Shown: positions 11,781-23,559, counted from the first letter of the stretch. The stretch: 64,000 nucleotides of DNA from Bettongia penicillata ogilbyi (GCA_023548195.1 JAJHZJ010000695.1:879423-943422); one strand, 5' to 3'. Notes: generated by a model not told the origin, from the sequence alone. Numbers and translations: made by a program.

Positions 11781-12139
11781 CCAATGAAGGCTATGCCTAT
11801 GATGGTGAAATCCTAGATCCTTTTAACTACTGAAGTATTGACATTCTCAAATATATGGCAAGGAAGGGATAGGGAACCAGGCTACATGAGTATCAGTTGG
11901 GGGAATTAGAGGTTCCCTTAGCTGATAGCTGTCTTCAGTTACAAGAAGAGCTGACATTTAAAAGGAAAATAATATTTTTTTCTATTTGATCAATGGAGAA
12001 TAGGAGAAATGGGAATATGGGTATACTTTGCTTTCCAAACAAGAAACATTGTCCAAGAATAAGATCTTAAAAAAACCTGGATGACCAGCCGGAATAGTCA
12101 TGAATTCTTAGTCATTAAGCTTTTAAAAACAAAGGGTAG

Positions 12140-12385
12140 ATTGTAGTTTAGTTCTTTCTCACTGATGCCCAGCCTTTCATTACCCCATTTGTAGTTTTCT
12201 TGGCAAATATAATGGAGTGTTTTAACATTTTTTTCTGCGTCTAATTTTACAGATAAGGAAACAGAAGCAGATGGGATTAAGTGACTGGCCCAGAATCACA
12301 AATACAAATATGAAGTTTCTGAGTCCAGATTGGAACTCAGGAAGATGAGCCTTATTGACTCCGAATCCACTTAGACATCTACCTA
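12140..12385 (-). repeat. MAR1 SINE, minus strand
   Basis: On the plus strand: 'gttttcttggcaaat', 'attttacagataaggaaac', 'ttaagtgactggcccag', and the tRNA-like head at the right end (reverse of '..tggatag'-type). MAR1 is a well-known marsupial SINE. It is shared with unit C at 40,360-40,595. Confidence 0.75.
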
Positions 12386-13986
12386 TCCAAAGAGTTAATT
12401 ATGTGATCACATACAAATTGGAATGGATAAACTGAGTTCTCTTTCTACACTGGGATTACATGATTCTGTCATTCTTTCCAGTACAACTTAAAATTCTGTC
12501 CAAGACAGTGTCACTAACACCTTTAACACATGCACTACTGACTGAAGCTAATATCAAGTCTAAGTTCCTAATCTTTGTTTACTTCATTTCACACCCATCA
12601 AATACTTGCTCATCTCCCCCAAAAGACTACATCTCTTTTGACTTCTCTATATCATTTTTTTCTCCCACATTTTCATCATCTTTATTCTCTCCTTTCAGAG
12701 TCATATTCTTCTTCACACTTTCTTTATGATAATCAAACATTTACTTTTTTCTTCCTTCTCATCCCCTAGTCTGCCATTGACAAAAGGAAGAAAAGCAAAA
12801 AAAGAAAGTAAAAACAGTAGGTGAGTGTCCCATATTGGTCTTGTTGAAAAAATGTGTCCTTTCAAACTTTCACTGCAGATGATCTCTTGGCCTTAACACA
12901 TCTATCCCAGCACTGTTTTGTCCTTATAATGGTAATATTTTCTAAAACACATTTGTATACATAGGTCATCACCTTCAATGTGATACACTTGAAACATATG
13001 CTGTGTTTTAACAAGTACTTCTGTCAGAGAGAGAAACATTAAGTAGGTTGTCTTTCATGGGAGCCATAAAAGAGGAGGAATGGAATTTGTTGTTGGTAAT
13101 ATCAAAATCAATTAAGCAGACAGAAAATACAAAGACTTGATGGATTAAAACCTTTTTACTATGTATTGCTATAGAAAATTTAAATGGATACAGTGAAATG
13201 TAACCCTTTAGACGAGGGCAGAAGGAGAAAAGCCCTAGGAATTAGATATGGAAGGCTCCAATAGAAGGCAATATTGTGCCAGGTTTTGAAGGAGGGGTGT
13301 GAGGTGACTTGGTATAATGGAGGAAATAAAAGGATTTTTTGTTACCTTTTACCAAACCCATGAGAGAAAGAAAACTAGCTGACAATGAGTTAGTTGTCAA
13401 GAATAGGTTCTTACGTATTTTGTGCACAGTTTCTTTTACTCATGTGAGGATCTGCCCTATTCCATACATAAAAAGCAAAATCAGGACTTTTTTACATTTA
13501 AGAGCATTGTCCCATGGAATTTCTTTGTGTAACTGGTGGACCCTTAGACTCAAAAATAGAGAAATGTGCTAGCATGGCTTCCTTGAGCCCTGGAGGGTTG
13601 AATGTCTCAGAGACCTCTCAACGCAGAGGATGGTGAAGATATTTTAGCACTGACAGGGTATCATTGCCCTTATGGCAATGGTAAATTTGTAAAATTACTA
13701 ATATCTAATAAGACAAGTGAATGAACTAGTAGGGACTTAGATGATTTATATTTCTTTGGTTCTTTACTGGAGTAGCCATTTAAAGAACCTGTTGTACTTT
13801 GATATTCATTATACTCAGCAAAATTTTTTGTACAGTATGCTACTCTGCCCTAGACCACACTAAGTTGTCTCTTTTATCCCCTTTTTTAGGTTATTGATAA
13901 GGGTAATTTGGCATTCATGCAATAATTTTGAAAACCAGAGACAGTATTCTAAAAACAATTCTGCAGTCATTCATGCTTGTGGTCAC

Positions 13987-13992
13987 TTTATT
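13987..13992 (-). terminator. Candidate polyadenylation signal, receptor A
   Basis: AATAAA on the minus strand in a 'ggtcactttatttcagtga' context about 310 bp past the ancestral stop. The same hexamer and context occur 306 bp past B and 297 bp past C. Confidence 0.35.
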
Positions 13993-14300
13993 TCAGTGAC
14001 CCTGTCAAAATCTGATTCTGCTGTTGCACATTTTCCCCAAGTATTAACTCAGCATCCTTGTATGTATGTCTGTAGTTACTCTCTGATGAGAGACTTGCTA
14101 ATTTAATGATCCCATTGGAGAAGATTCTGTCTGGTCATTTAGTATTCAAATTGTCCCATAGACAATGATGATGGAAAGTCTAAACGATCAAAACAATTAC
14201 TTTACTACTATTACTATCAGGATAAATTATTTTTAATATCATATATATATATACATTTATGTATATGTGTGTATGTATCTTCATGAAATTCTGGAGTGAC

Positions 14301-15218
14301 TCAGTACCTTTGCCATGACAAGAACCTTTGTATTCTATTTCTGATCTGTTAGGTTTTGGCACTGTAGATAACTGGGTTCATCAAGGGTGGAAAGAGAATA
14401 TAAATATTACCCATAAGGACATGTACTATAGGGGAGAGATACTTGCCAAAATGGTGTACCATAGTTAAGCTAATGATGAGGATGTAAAAAACTAGGACAG
14501 CACAGATGTCAGAGACACAAGTCTGAAAAGATTTGAGTCTTTCATCCCAAGATGCAATAGCCAAGACAGATGTCAGACTTAGGACATAAGAGACAAGGAT
14601 AAGGACAGAGTCTAGCATTCGGGTACAAATCAGCCCCAGTGTATAGAAGCTGTTGAAGTGGATGTCAGAACAGGCCAAACAGAGGAGGTCCTGGTGTAGA
14701 CAGAAGGAGTGAGAGAGAATATGGGGCCAACAGTAATTGAAGAACTTAAGGAAGATGATAGGAGTGACAAAGAGGAAACTCCTAATAGTAATAGCTACCC
14801 CAATCTTGATTATCCTGGCATGAGTCAAGATAGAGGAGTAGTGCAATGGGTAGCAGATTGCAATGCAATGGTCAAAGTGCATGGCAAGGAGTACAGAAGA
14901 TTCCATAAAGGACAGACTATGAATGAAAAAAGATTGCCCAATACAGGCATCCAAACTGATGTCATTTTTGAACCCCAACAAGATGCCCAACACTGTGTGA
15001 GCAGTGGACAGCCCTATACATAGGTCAGTGAGGGCCAGCATGGCTAGGAAATAGAACATAGGCTCACAAAGACTCTGTTCAGTCCTTATCACATGGGAAA
15101 ACCATGGCATAGATGGAGGAGAAGGGGACAGCAATCCACACATATGACTGTTACAGACCAGGAAAGCTGTGAGCAGGAAGGTGGAGGTGCTGAAATTGTG
15201 TCCAGGTTGAGTAGACAT
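14301..15218 (-). pseudogene. Olfactory receptor family 51-like pseudogene (A)
   Basis: This is a class I odorant receptor relic, clearly homologous to receptors B and C from MSTQ to the last residues. Damage: a 1-bp deletion near 15,166 and a 20-bp deletion near 15,096-15,100 (21 bp together) shift the frame through the end of the N-terminus and most of TM1, destroying that helix before the frame returns at HVIRTEQS. The DRY motif at the end of TM3 is DHC. Single codons are lost before LKFF and in TM5. A nonsense codon replaces a Gln right after NPVIYSAKT, near 14,349, and the ancestral stop is at 14,301-14,303. The open frame (289 codons) is therefore deceptive. The 5' flank with the candidate promoter is still present, so transcription is possible. 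Confidence 0.93.
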
Positions 15219-15885
15219 GAGTGTAGAATGCCCTTTTTAAGTAAGATGAAAGAAAATCTTCATTCCCCTAATTTTAAAGAAATTTTTGCATGCAATTTTG
15301 TAAAAGCATGAATAATTCTTCCTGAAAGATTTCTCGATGACATAATTAAGCAACTGTATGAGAAAAAAGTATTTTCCATGAGAAAGAGGAGATACTAGCA
15401 GCTGAGTGATCCAGGGTATTTTTGATTTTGATGGTGTCAAGAATCCAATGATGTCTAGCTTCACATTTTCTTTCTGGGAATCAGACAGAATGTGAAAAAC
15501 AAAATATCTGAGTTAGAAGAGCTGCTAAAAGAAGTCCTGCTACCAGTGATGATTTTGCCCGGATGCTGAATAGGGGCAGGAGGGAAAAAGTGAGTTAGAA
15601 GATGGAATTAAGCTTCAGGAAGCATGTCTTTTTTCTCTCCAGGTTATCTTGCTATGTGGTAACACCTAAGACCTCAGTCTCAGATGATACCCCTTTCCAT
15701 CTATGAGTGATTTCTTTTCCTACCCCAAGATCTCTCTCCTTTCACCTGTGCTCCCAAGTATCACACTGGTTAACTAATCCAATATACTCCTACTCTCTGT
15801 AGTTTTCAGTATCAGAGTCTGCAGGATCTTTTCCTTACTACTCTTCATGGTCAGGATGGCAGGAGGGGAGCATATAGGTAGGATC

Positions 15886-15928
15886 TCATTAACCCCTAGC
15901 CTCCAAAAGAAGTGCCTCTCTCCTGGGA
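15886..15928 (-). promoter_or_regulatory. Candidate receptor promoter module, unit A
   Basis: On the minus strand an O/E-like site TCCCAGGAGA (one mismatch to TCCCNNGGGA) is followed by GTTAATGA, a homeodomain-type site. It lies about 0.7 kb upstream of the former start codon. Confidence 0.3.
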
Positions 15929-16014
15929 TAAATATCTCATCTCTTGGTTTTTGAAGCTAAAAGGATGGTGCAAGTTCCTAGCCTCTGACCTAGGTCCCAA
16001 GGCATTCATTCATT

Positions 16015-16200
16015 TAGGCATTGAATATGAGAAGGGAAAGAACAATGACTGTGATGTCAGAGGACCTGGGTTCAAAACAATTAGTATCTGTGTGTTTTTG
16101 GCCTCTTGGCCTCTGTGATCTTTAGTTCTCTCACATGTAAAATAAGAGTGTTTAACTAAATGAATGACCTCTTAGATCTCTTCCCACTCTATAATTATAA
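16015..16200 (+). repeat. Old SINE (MIR/THER-like), unit A copy
   Basis: Paralog of 760-955: 'ggacctgggttcaaaac', 'cctcttggcctctgtgatc', 'aaataagagtg'. Confidence 0.7.
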
Positions 16201-16249
16201 TGCCACCATCACTGAAATCTTTCATTTGTCTACCAGGTAACTATGAGAA

Positions 16250-16562
16250 GGGGCAGCTAGGTGGTGCAGTGGGTAGAGCACCAGTGCAGGAGTTAGGAGG
16301 ACCTGAGTTCAAATCTCACCTCAAACACTTGACCTTCACTGGCTGTGTGACCTTGGATAAGTCACTTTACCCCAATTGCCTCATCCTGGGTCATCTCAAG
16401 TCATCTTGATGAATATATCTGGTAAGTGAATTTAGATGGCTCTGAAGGAGAAGTGAGGCTGGTGACTACACAGCCCTCCCTCATTCAAAACAAGATCAAG
16501 TGCAAGTTGTGTCATTATTTCCCGGATGGCATGGTCTTCTTCGGCAAGGAAGGATGAACACA
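16250..16562 (+). repeat. tRNA-derived SINE with RTE-type tail
   Basis: The tRNA head shows a Pol III A box (within 'gtggtgcagtgggtag', 16,261-16,276) and a B box ('gagttcaaatc', 16,305-16,315). The second half equals the RTE 3' end of 7,250-7,432. Flanks 'aactatgagaa' and 'aattatggagaa' look like a target-site duplication. Units B (near 20,205) and C (near 44,500) have an uninterrupted empty site, so the insertion came after A separated from B/C. Confidence 0.85.
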
Positions 16563-16689
16563 CAATTATGGAGAAATAACATGGGAGGAAAGGAATAGTT
16601 GTGTTAGGGTTTCAAAATGCCTTTCAATGTTTATGTGAAAAATACTGAGAAAAATGAGATCGTTTTCTACAAAGACTAAGAACATTTGT

Positions 16690-18241
16690 GTATTTTTTTT
16701 CCTTCTCAACCTCTACTCTGCCATTGATAAATAGAAACAAGACAAAAAAAAAAGTTGGACAAAGAAATTTCCCATATTGGCCTTGTTGAAAAAATGTGTA
16801 ATTTCACACTTTCACCACAGATGTTCACTTGGCCTTAACACATCTATCTCAGTATTGATTTGGTCCTTACAATGGTAATATTTTCTAAAACACATTAGAT
16901 AATCACCTTCAGTGTAATACACATGAAAATTAATGCTGTGTTTTAACAGGTACATCCCTCAGAGAGATAAACATTAACTAGACTACCTATCATGAAAAAT
17001 ATTAAAGATAGGGAAAGAATGGAATTTGTTGTTGACAAATCACTTTAGTAGCCAGAAAATACAAATGCTCAATGAATTAAGAGCTTTTTATTGTGTATTG
17101 AAATACCAAATTTAAATGGATACATGAAAATCCAATCCTATCTACTGGGATAGAAGGAGAAAAAACCAAGGAGTAAGATTTGTAAGGCTCCAGTGAAGGT
17201 CAACATTGTGCCAGGTTTTCAAGCAGGGGTGTGATGTGACTTTGTATAATGGAGGAAACAAAGGGACATTTTGTTCCCTTATAGGCATGTCTCCACCCCA
17301 TGAAAGGAAAAAAGTCCTAGCTGATAATGAGAGCTGTCAAGAATAGATCTCCATGTATGCTATGCATTGTTTCTTTTCATCATATGAGATCCTGCCATAT
17401 TCTTTATAAATAAAAGGAAAATCAGGATTTCTTTACATTCAAGAGCTCTATCCCATGGAATTCCCCAGCGTATCTGGTGGGGACCGTAGACTAAGAAATA
17501 GAGAAATCGGTTAGTATGACTTCAGTGATCCCTAAGGACTGAATGTCTCAGAGACGTCTCAACACAGAGGATGCTGAGGATATTCTGTCTCTGACAAGGT
17601 GACATTACCCTTATGGCTTACGATTACCGTAAAATTGCAAAACAACCAATATCTAATAAGACTAGTGAATAAACTACTAGATGATTTACATTTCTTTGCT
17701 TCTCTACTGGTGCGCTCATTTCAAGAATCTATTTTACTTTGATATTCAGTTATATGAGGCAAATTTTTGTGGAGTGTATGATACTATGCCCTTGACCATA
17801 TCAAGCTGTCATTATTATCCCCTCTTTCTAAAGTTTATTCATAAGGGTCATTTGGCATTCACACAATAATTCTGAAAACTGGAGTCAGTACTCCATAACC
17901 AGTTCTGCAGTCATTCATGCATTTGGTCACTTTATTTCAGTGACCCACACAAAATCTGATGTTATTATTGCGCATTTTCCCAGAGTATTAACTCAGTATC
18001 ATTGTATGTATGTCTACAGTCACTCTCTGATAAGAGACTTGCAAATTTAATGATCCTGTTGGAGCAGATTCTGTATGGTCATCTAATATTCAAATTGTCA
18101 TATAGACAATACTGATAGAAAAGCTACTGATCAAAACAATGACTTTGCTGCTATTACTACTAGCATCAAATATTTTAGAAATTGTACAAATATATGAATG
18201 TATGTATGTATGTATGTATCTTCATGCAACATTGGAGTGAC
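16690..18241. other. 3' flank of receptor B
   Basis: It aligns with 12,765-14,300 (unit A) and 40,975-42,548 (unit C), and no gene is seen. It has an ATGT microsatellite at 18,190-18,222 immediately beyond the receptor stop. Divergence from unit C is roughly 15% by eye. Confidence 0.8.
17931..17936 (-). terminator. Candidate polyadenylation signal, receptor B
   Basis: AATAAA on the minus strand about 306 bp past the stop codon, in the same context as in A and C. Confidence 0.4.
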
Positions 18242-19186
18242 TCAGTACCTTTGCCATGACAAGAACCTCTGTATCCTACTTCGGATCTGCTGGGTCTTGA
18301 CACTGTAGATAACTGGGTTCATCAAGGGAGGAAAGATAATATAAACATTACCCATAAGGACATGCACTATAGGAGAGAGATGCTTGCCAAAACGGTGTAC
18401 CATAGTTAGGCTAATGATGGGGATGTAAAAGACTAGCACAGCACAAATGTGGGAGACACAAGTCTGGAAAGATTTGAGTCTTTCATCCCGAGATGCAATA
18501 GCCAAGACAGATTTCAGAATTAGGATATAAGAGACAAGGATAAGGACAGAGTCTAGCATTAGGGTACAAATCACGAGCCCTAGTCCATAGAAATTGTTGA
18601 AGCGAATGTCAGAGCAGGTCAAGCGGAGCAGGTCCTGGTGTAGGCAGAAGGAGTGAGACAGAATATGAGGCCGGCAGTATCTGAAGAACTTAAGACGAAT
18701 GATGACAGGAGTCATTAAAAGGAAACTTCTAATAAGAATGGCTATTCCAATCTTGATTATCCTAGCATCAGTCAAGATAGAGGAGTAGCGCAATGGGTTG
18801 CAGATTGCAATGTAACGGTCAAAGGACATGGCAAGGAGAACAGAAGATTCCATAAAGGACAGACCATGAATGAAGAAAGACTGCCCAATACAGACATTCA
18901 AACTGATGTCACTGCTGAGCCCCCACAGGATCCCCAACACTGTGTGCACAGTGGACAGCCCCATGCACAGATCAGTGAGGGCAAGCATGGCTAGGAAATA
19001 GAACATGGGCTCATGCAGACTCTGTTCAGTCCTGATCACATGGAGTATCAGGCAATTCCCAAGGAGAACCATGGCATAGATGGAGGAGAAGGGGATGGCA
19101 ATCCACACATATGACTGTTCCAGACCAGGAAAGCCTGTGAGCAGGAAGGTGGAGGTGCTGAAGTTGTGCCCAGCTTGAGTAGACAT
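18242..19186 (-). CDS. Olfactory receptor family 51-like (receptor B), intact
   Basis: This is an odorant-binding seven-transmembrane GPCR of class I (fish-like) type, expected in the plasma membrane and cilia of olfactory neurons, coupled to G-olf. It has 314 residues in a single exon, the usual family length. Visible hallmarks: N-glycosylation site NFS at residue 8; TM1 about 28-52; PMFYFLAMLALTDL in TM2; Cys99 at the top of TM3; MSFDRYIAICNPLRY at the TM3/loop 2 border; SHSFCLH in the long second extracellular loop; FQTCVSHICAVLVFYIP in TM6; and NPVIYSVKTQQI in TM7. The pattern (GLEQSYVWIAIPF, RFGKHLSPIVHVLM) fits family 51 better than family 52. The start is supported by an identical MSTQ start in A and C. 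It differs from receptor C at 18 residues, 11 of them within 140-201. Confidence 0.95.
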   Translation of the reverse strand: MSTQAGHNFSTSTFLLTGFPGLEQSYVWIAIPFSSIYAMVLLGNCLILHVIRTEQSLHEPMFYFLAMLALTDLCMGLSTVHTVLGILWGLSSDISLNVCIGQSFFIHGLSFMESSVLLAMSFDRYIAICNPLRYSSILTDARIIKIGIAILIRSFLLMTPVIIRLKFFRYCRPHILSHSFCLHQDLLRLTCSDIRFNNFYGLGLVICTLMLDSVLILVSYILILKSVLAIASRDERLKSFQTCVSHICAVLVFYIPIISLTMVHRFGKHLSPIVHVLMGNVYIIFPPLMNPVIYSVKTQQIRSRIQRFLSWQRY

Positions 19187-20640
19187 GAGTGTAGAATGAC
19201 CTTTTTAAGTAAGATAAAGGAAAATCTTCATTCCTCTAATTTAAAAGAACTTTTTGCATGCAATTTTATTTAAAAAAACACACATAATTCTTCCTGAAAG
19301 ACTTCTCAATGACAAAATTAAGCACTTAAAACACAAAAATAATATCTCCCAGGAGAAAGAGGTGATCCCACCAGCTGACTGATCCAGGATATTGTTGATT
19401 TTGATCCTGTCAAGAATGCAATGATATCTAGCCTCACATTTTCTTTCTGGGAAACAGACAGAATGTGAAAAATAAAAGGTCTCAGCTAGAAGAGCTGTTA
19501 AGAGAAGTCCTGGTAGCACTGATGATTTTGCTCAGATGCTGGATATGGGCAGGGGGCAGGATGGCAGATAGAAAGATGGAATTTAGCTTCAGGAAACATC
19601 TTCATTGTCTCCAGTGTATTTGAAATATGTGGTAACAACTTAAATGTCAGTCTCAGACTAGGCCACTTTCCACCTATGAGTCATTCATTTTCCTACCCCA
19701 GGATCTCTCTTTTTATCTGTGCTCCCCGGTATCACACTGGTTAACTCACCCAATATACTCCTACTCTCTGCAGTTTCCAATATCAGAGCCTGCAAGTTCT
19801 TTTCCTTATTTCTCTTCATGGTCAGGAAGGCAGGAGGGGGAGATTTATGTAGGATCTCATTAACCCCTGTGCTCCAGCAGAAGTGCCTCTCTCCTGGGAT
19901 ATCTCATCTCTTGGTTTTTGAAGGTAAAAGGATGATGCAACTCCCCAGCCTCTGACCTAGGTCCCAGTCCATTCATTTAGGCATTCAGTATGAGAAGGAA
20001 AAGAGCAATGACTATGATGTCAGAGGACCTGGGTTCAAAACACTTCATATATGTGTGTTCTTGGCCTCTTGAGCTTTGTGATCCTCAGTTCCCTCATGTA
20101 TAAAATAAGGGTGTTGAACCAAATGAATGGCCTCTGAGATCTCTTCCCACTCTTTAATTATAATACCACCATCACTGAAATCTCTCATTTGTTTATTAGG
20201 TAATTGTGGAGAAATAACATGGGAGGCAAGGCATAGTTTGTTAATGTTTCAAAAAAAGCCTTTCAATGTTTATGTGAAAAATACTGAGAAAAATGAGATC
20301 ATTTTCTGCAAAGACTAAGAATGAATGAGCCAATTTGATACCAGGTATTACAAGCACTCCAAATTTATCTTTAGAAATACATTCTATGTGTCTTAGAAAA
20401 GTTGATTTTCATATTTGAAATTACACTTTTGCTTACTTAAAGAAACAGAAATATTTTTAAACTGGTGTCATTTCCTTTTATATGTGTATATGTGAGTGTA
20501 TGCTTATATCTCTCACTTACCTCATTGATTGGATGTTAGAAGTATATTCTACCTTTGGACTCAAGGTTGGCAATGACATTGGTCAGATATTTTTATTTCA
20601 TTTTGTTATAATAGTCGTTGTATGACTATTCACCTAAATC
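19187..20640. other. 5' flank of receptor B
   Basis: It aligns with the unit 0, A and C upstream flanks. It contains the old SINE at 19,985-20,165 and a GT-rich stretch near 20,480. It stops abruptly near 20,640 ('cacctaaatct'), where a minus-strand L1 begins. The last ~105 bp (20,535-20,640) recur at 29,868-29,972, on the other side of that L1. Confidence 0.8.
19857..19899 (-). promoter_or_regulatory. Candidate receptor promoter module, unit B
   Basis: On the minus strand TCCCAGGAGA (one mismatch to the O/E consensus) precedes GTTAATGA (homeodomain-type), about 0.7 kb upstream of the start codon. No transcript data are available to place the start site. Confidence 0.33.
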
Positions 20641-20644
20641 TTCT

Positions 20645-22730
20645 AGTCATATACCATAATTTATTCAGCCACTCTCCAATTGATGGGCACTCCCTTGATT
20701 TCCAGTTTTGGACCACCACAAAGAGTGCTGCTATAAACAATTTTGTTCATGTGGGACCCTTTCCCATTTTTATGATTTTTTGGGGATACAGTCCTAGAAG
20801 CAATATTACTGGGACCAAGGGTATGCATATTTTTGTAGCCCTTTGGGTATAGTTTCAAATTACTCTCCAGAATGGCTGGATCAGCTCACAGCTCCACCAA
20901 AAATGTATTGGCGTTCCACTCTCGCACATCCTCTCCAACATTTATCATCTTCCTGTTCTGTCATGTTTGCCATTCAGATAGGTATGATGTGGTACCTCAG
21001 AGTTGTGTTGATTTGCATCTCTCTAATAAAATGTGATATAGAGCATTTTTTTCATATGATCACAGGTATCTAATTTCTTCCTCTTAAAATTGCCTGTTCA
21101 TATTCTTTGACCAATTATCAATTGGGAAATGACTTGTATTTTTGTACATTTGACTGAGTTTTCTATATATTCTAAAAATGAGGCTTTTATCTTCAAGATT
21201 AGCTGTAAAAATTCTTTCCCAGTTTTCTACATCCCTCTGAATTTTGGTTGCATTGGGTTTGATTGTGTAAAAACTTTTCAGTTTAATGTAATCAAAATTA
21301 TCCATCTTGCACTTCACAATGCTTCCTATCTCTTCTTTAGTCAAAAATTCTTCCCTTCTCCATAAATCTGATAAATACACTATTCCCTGCTTCACCAATT
21401 TATCCATAGTATCAATCTTTATACCTACATCATGTACCCATTTGGATTTTTTTCTTGTGTACAGTGTCAGGCATGGGTCTATGCCTAGTTTCCACAACAC
21501 TTTTTATCCAGTTTTCCCAGCAATTTTTTTTTTTCAAACAGTGAGTTCTTATCACAGAACCTAGGGTCCTTGGGTTTATCAAACAGTAAATTGCTATGTG
21601 CATCATCTATTGTTTTTTGAATACCTAGCATATTCCACTTGTCTACCTTTCTGTTTCTTAGCCACTATCAAGTGGTTTTGATAATTACTGCTTTATAATA
21701 CAGTTTGAGATCTGGCAGCGCTAGGCCACCTTCCCTAGCGTTCCTTTTCATTAGTCCCCTTGATATTCTTGAACGTTTGTTCTTCCAGATGAATTTTGAT
21801 ACTTTTGTTCCAGATCTAGAAAATAATTATCTGACAGTTTAATTAGTGTGGCACTAAATAAGTAAATTAATTTAGGTAGAATTCTCATTTTTATTATATT
21901 GGCTCATCCTACTCATGAGCAACTGATGATTTTTTCCACTTTTACTTAGATCTGATTTTATTTGTGTGAAAAGTGTCTCGTAGTTGTGGTCATATAGTCT
22001 CTGAATTTATTTTGACAGGTAAACTCCAAGATATTTTATAATGTCTACCCTAGCTTTAAATAGGGTTTCTTTTTCTGTCTCTTGTTGTTGGGATTTGTTA
22101 CTAATATATTGAAATGCAGAAGATTTGTGTGGGTTTACTTTGTAACCTGCAACTTTGCCAAATTTATTTATTATTTCCAGTAATTTTTTACTTGAATCTC
22201 TGGGATTTTCTAAGTATATCACTATATCATCAGCAAAGAGTGATAACTTGGTTTCTTCTTTGCCTATTCTAATTCCTTCAATTTCTTTATCTTGTATAAT
22301 TGCTATAGCTAGTATTTCTAGCACCATATTGAATAATAGTGGTGATAATGGATATCCTGGCTTCACCCCTGATTTATTGGTAATGCCTCTAGCTTATCAC
22401 CATTGCATATAATGCTTGCTGAAGCTTTTGGGTGGATACTGCTTATAATTTTTTGGAAAGTTCCCTTTATTCCTATGCTCTCCAATATTTTTTTAACAGG
22501 AATGGGTGTTGTATTTTGTCAAAAACTTTTTCTGCATCTATTGAGGTAATCATTTGGTTTCTATTAGTTTTGTTGTTGATATGATCGATAATATTAATAC
22601 TTTTCCTAATATTGAAACAGCCCTGGATTCCTGGTATCAATGCTACCTGATCATAATGTTATTCTCCTGATAAGTTGCTGTACTCTTTTTGCTAAAAATC
22701 TAATTTAAAATTTTTGTGTCTATATTCTTT
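20645..22730 (-). mobile_element. Host L1, ORF2 3' part (interrupted by HAL1)
   Basis: Minus-strand L1 whose ORF2 is broken by indels. The recognisable pieces are the RT core at 22,007-22,366 (PLSPLLFNMVLEILA, FADD motif, KYLGVYLSK) and the ORF2 C-terminal region at 21,084-21,500. The left end lies inside the ORF2 C-terminal coding part, so the ORF2 end, 3'UTR and tail are missing. The remainder of the same element is at 25,716-29,130. Confidence 0.9.
22715..22730. repeat. Target-site duplication of the HAL1, left copy
   Basis: The 16-bp sequence 'tgtgtctatattcttt' is repeated exactly at 25,700-25,715. It follows the A-rich tail of the HAL1 (minus strand) and belongs to the host ORF2. Confidence 0.93.
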
Positions 22731-23559
22731 TTTTATTTTATTTTTTTATTTATTTAACTTTTTACATTCATCCTCACAAAATCTTGGGTTCCAAATTTTC
22801 TCCCCCTTTATCTCCTCCCCCCACCCCAAAACCCCAAGCATCTAATTTTTCCTATCTCCAATCTGCCCTCTCTTCTGGCATCCCTCCCTTCTCTTCTCTC
22901 CATCTTCTCTTTTCCCCTATAGGGCCAGATGACTTTCTATTCTTCATTAACTGTATGTCTTCTTTCCTAGTAGCAACAGCAATACTAAACAGTTGTTCCT
23001 AAAACTTTGAGTTCCAAATTCTCCCCATCCCTCCCTCCCCACCCATTCCCTTTGGGAAGGCAGGCAATTCAATATAGGCCATATCTGTGTAATTTTGCAG
23101 ATGACTTCCCTGATAGTCGTGTTGTGTAAGACTAACTGAATTACCCTCCATCCTACCCTGCCCCTCATTGTTTCTCTTCTGTCTTTTGATCCTGTCCCTC
23201 CCCAAGTGTTGACTTCAAGTTGCTCCCTCCTCCCTTTGCCCTCCCTTCCATCATCCCCCACCCTTGCTTATCTCCTTCTCCCCCACTTACCTATACTGTA
23301 AGATAGGTTTTCATACCAAAATGAGTGTGCATTTTATTCCTTCCTTTAGTCAAATGTGATGAGGGTAAACTAATTGTTTTTTTTTTTCTCAGCTGTCCTC
23401 TTTTTCCCTCCACTAAAAAGTCTCCTACTTGCCTCTTAAATGACATATAATTACCCCATTCCATTTCACCCTCTTTCCTCCCACTACATTTCTCTCTCAC
23501 CATTTACCTTAATTTCTTTTCAGCTATGGTCCCATCCTATTCAATTCACTCTGTGCTCT

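Larger units (their letters stand above)
9926..14300. other. 3' flank of receptor pseudogene A
   Basis: It aligns along its whole length with 37,980-42,548 (unit C), and over its last 1.6 kb also with 16,690-18,241 (unit B). No gene is recognised. It contains shared old SINEs: a MAR1/MIR-like element near 10,125-10,290, a MIR near 10,560-10,640, a plus-strand SINE at 11,590-11,780 and a MAR1 at 12,140-12,385. Because these are shared with unit C, they predate the duplication. Confidence 0.8.
15219..16687. other. 5' flank of receptor A (unit A)
   Basis: It aligns with 1-1,110, 19,187-20,320 and 43,494-44,620. At about 16,685 the alignment stops, and sequence equivalent to the 3' flank of a receptor (as at 40,960) begins. 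This is the A/B unit junction. No gene is present besides SINEs. Confidence 0.8.

Noticed and set aside
16261..16330. Possible tRNA gene (A and B boxes)
   Set aside because: The boxes belong to the tRNA-derived head of a SINE. No cloverleaf-compatible acceptor stem was seen.
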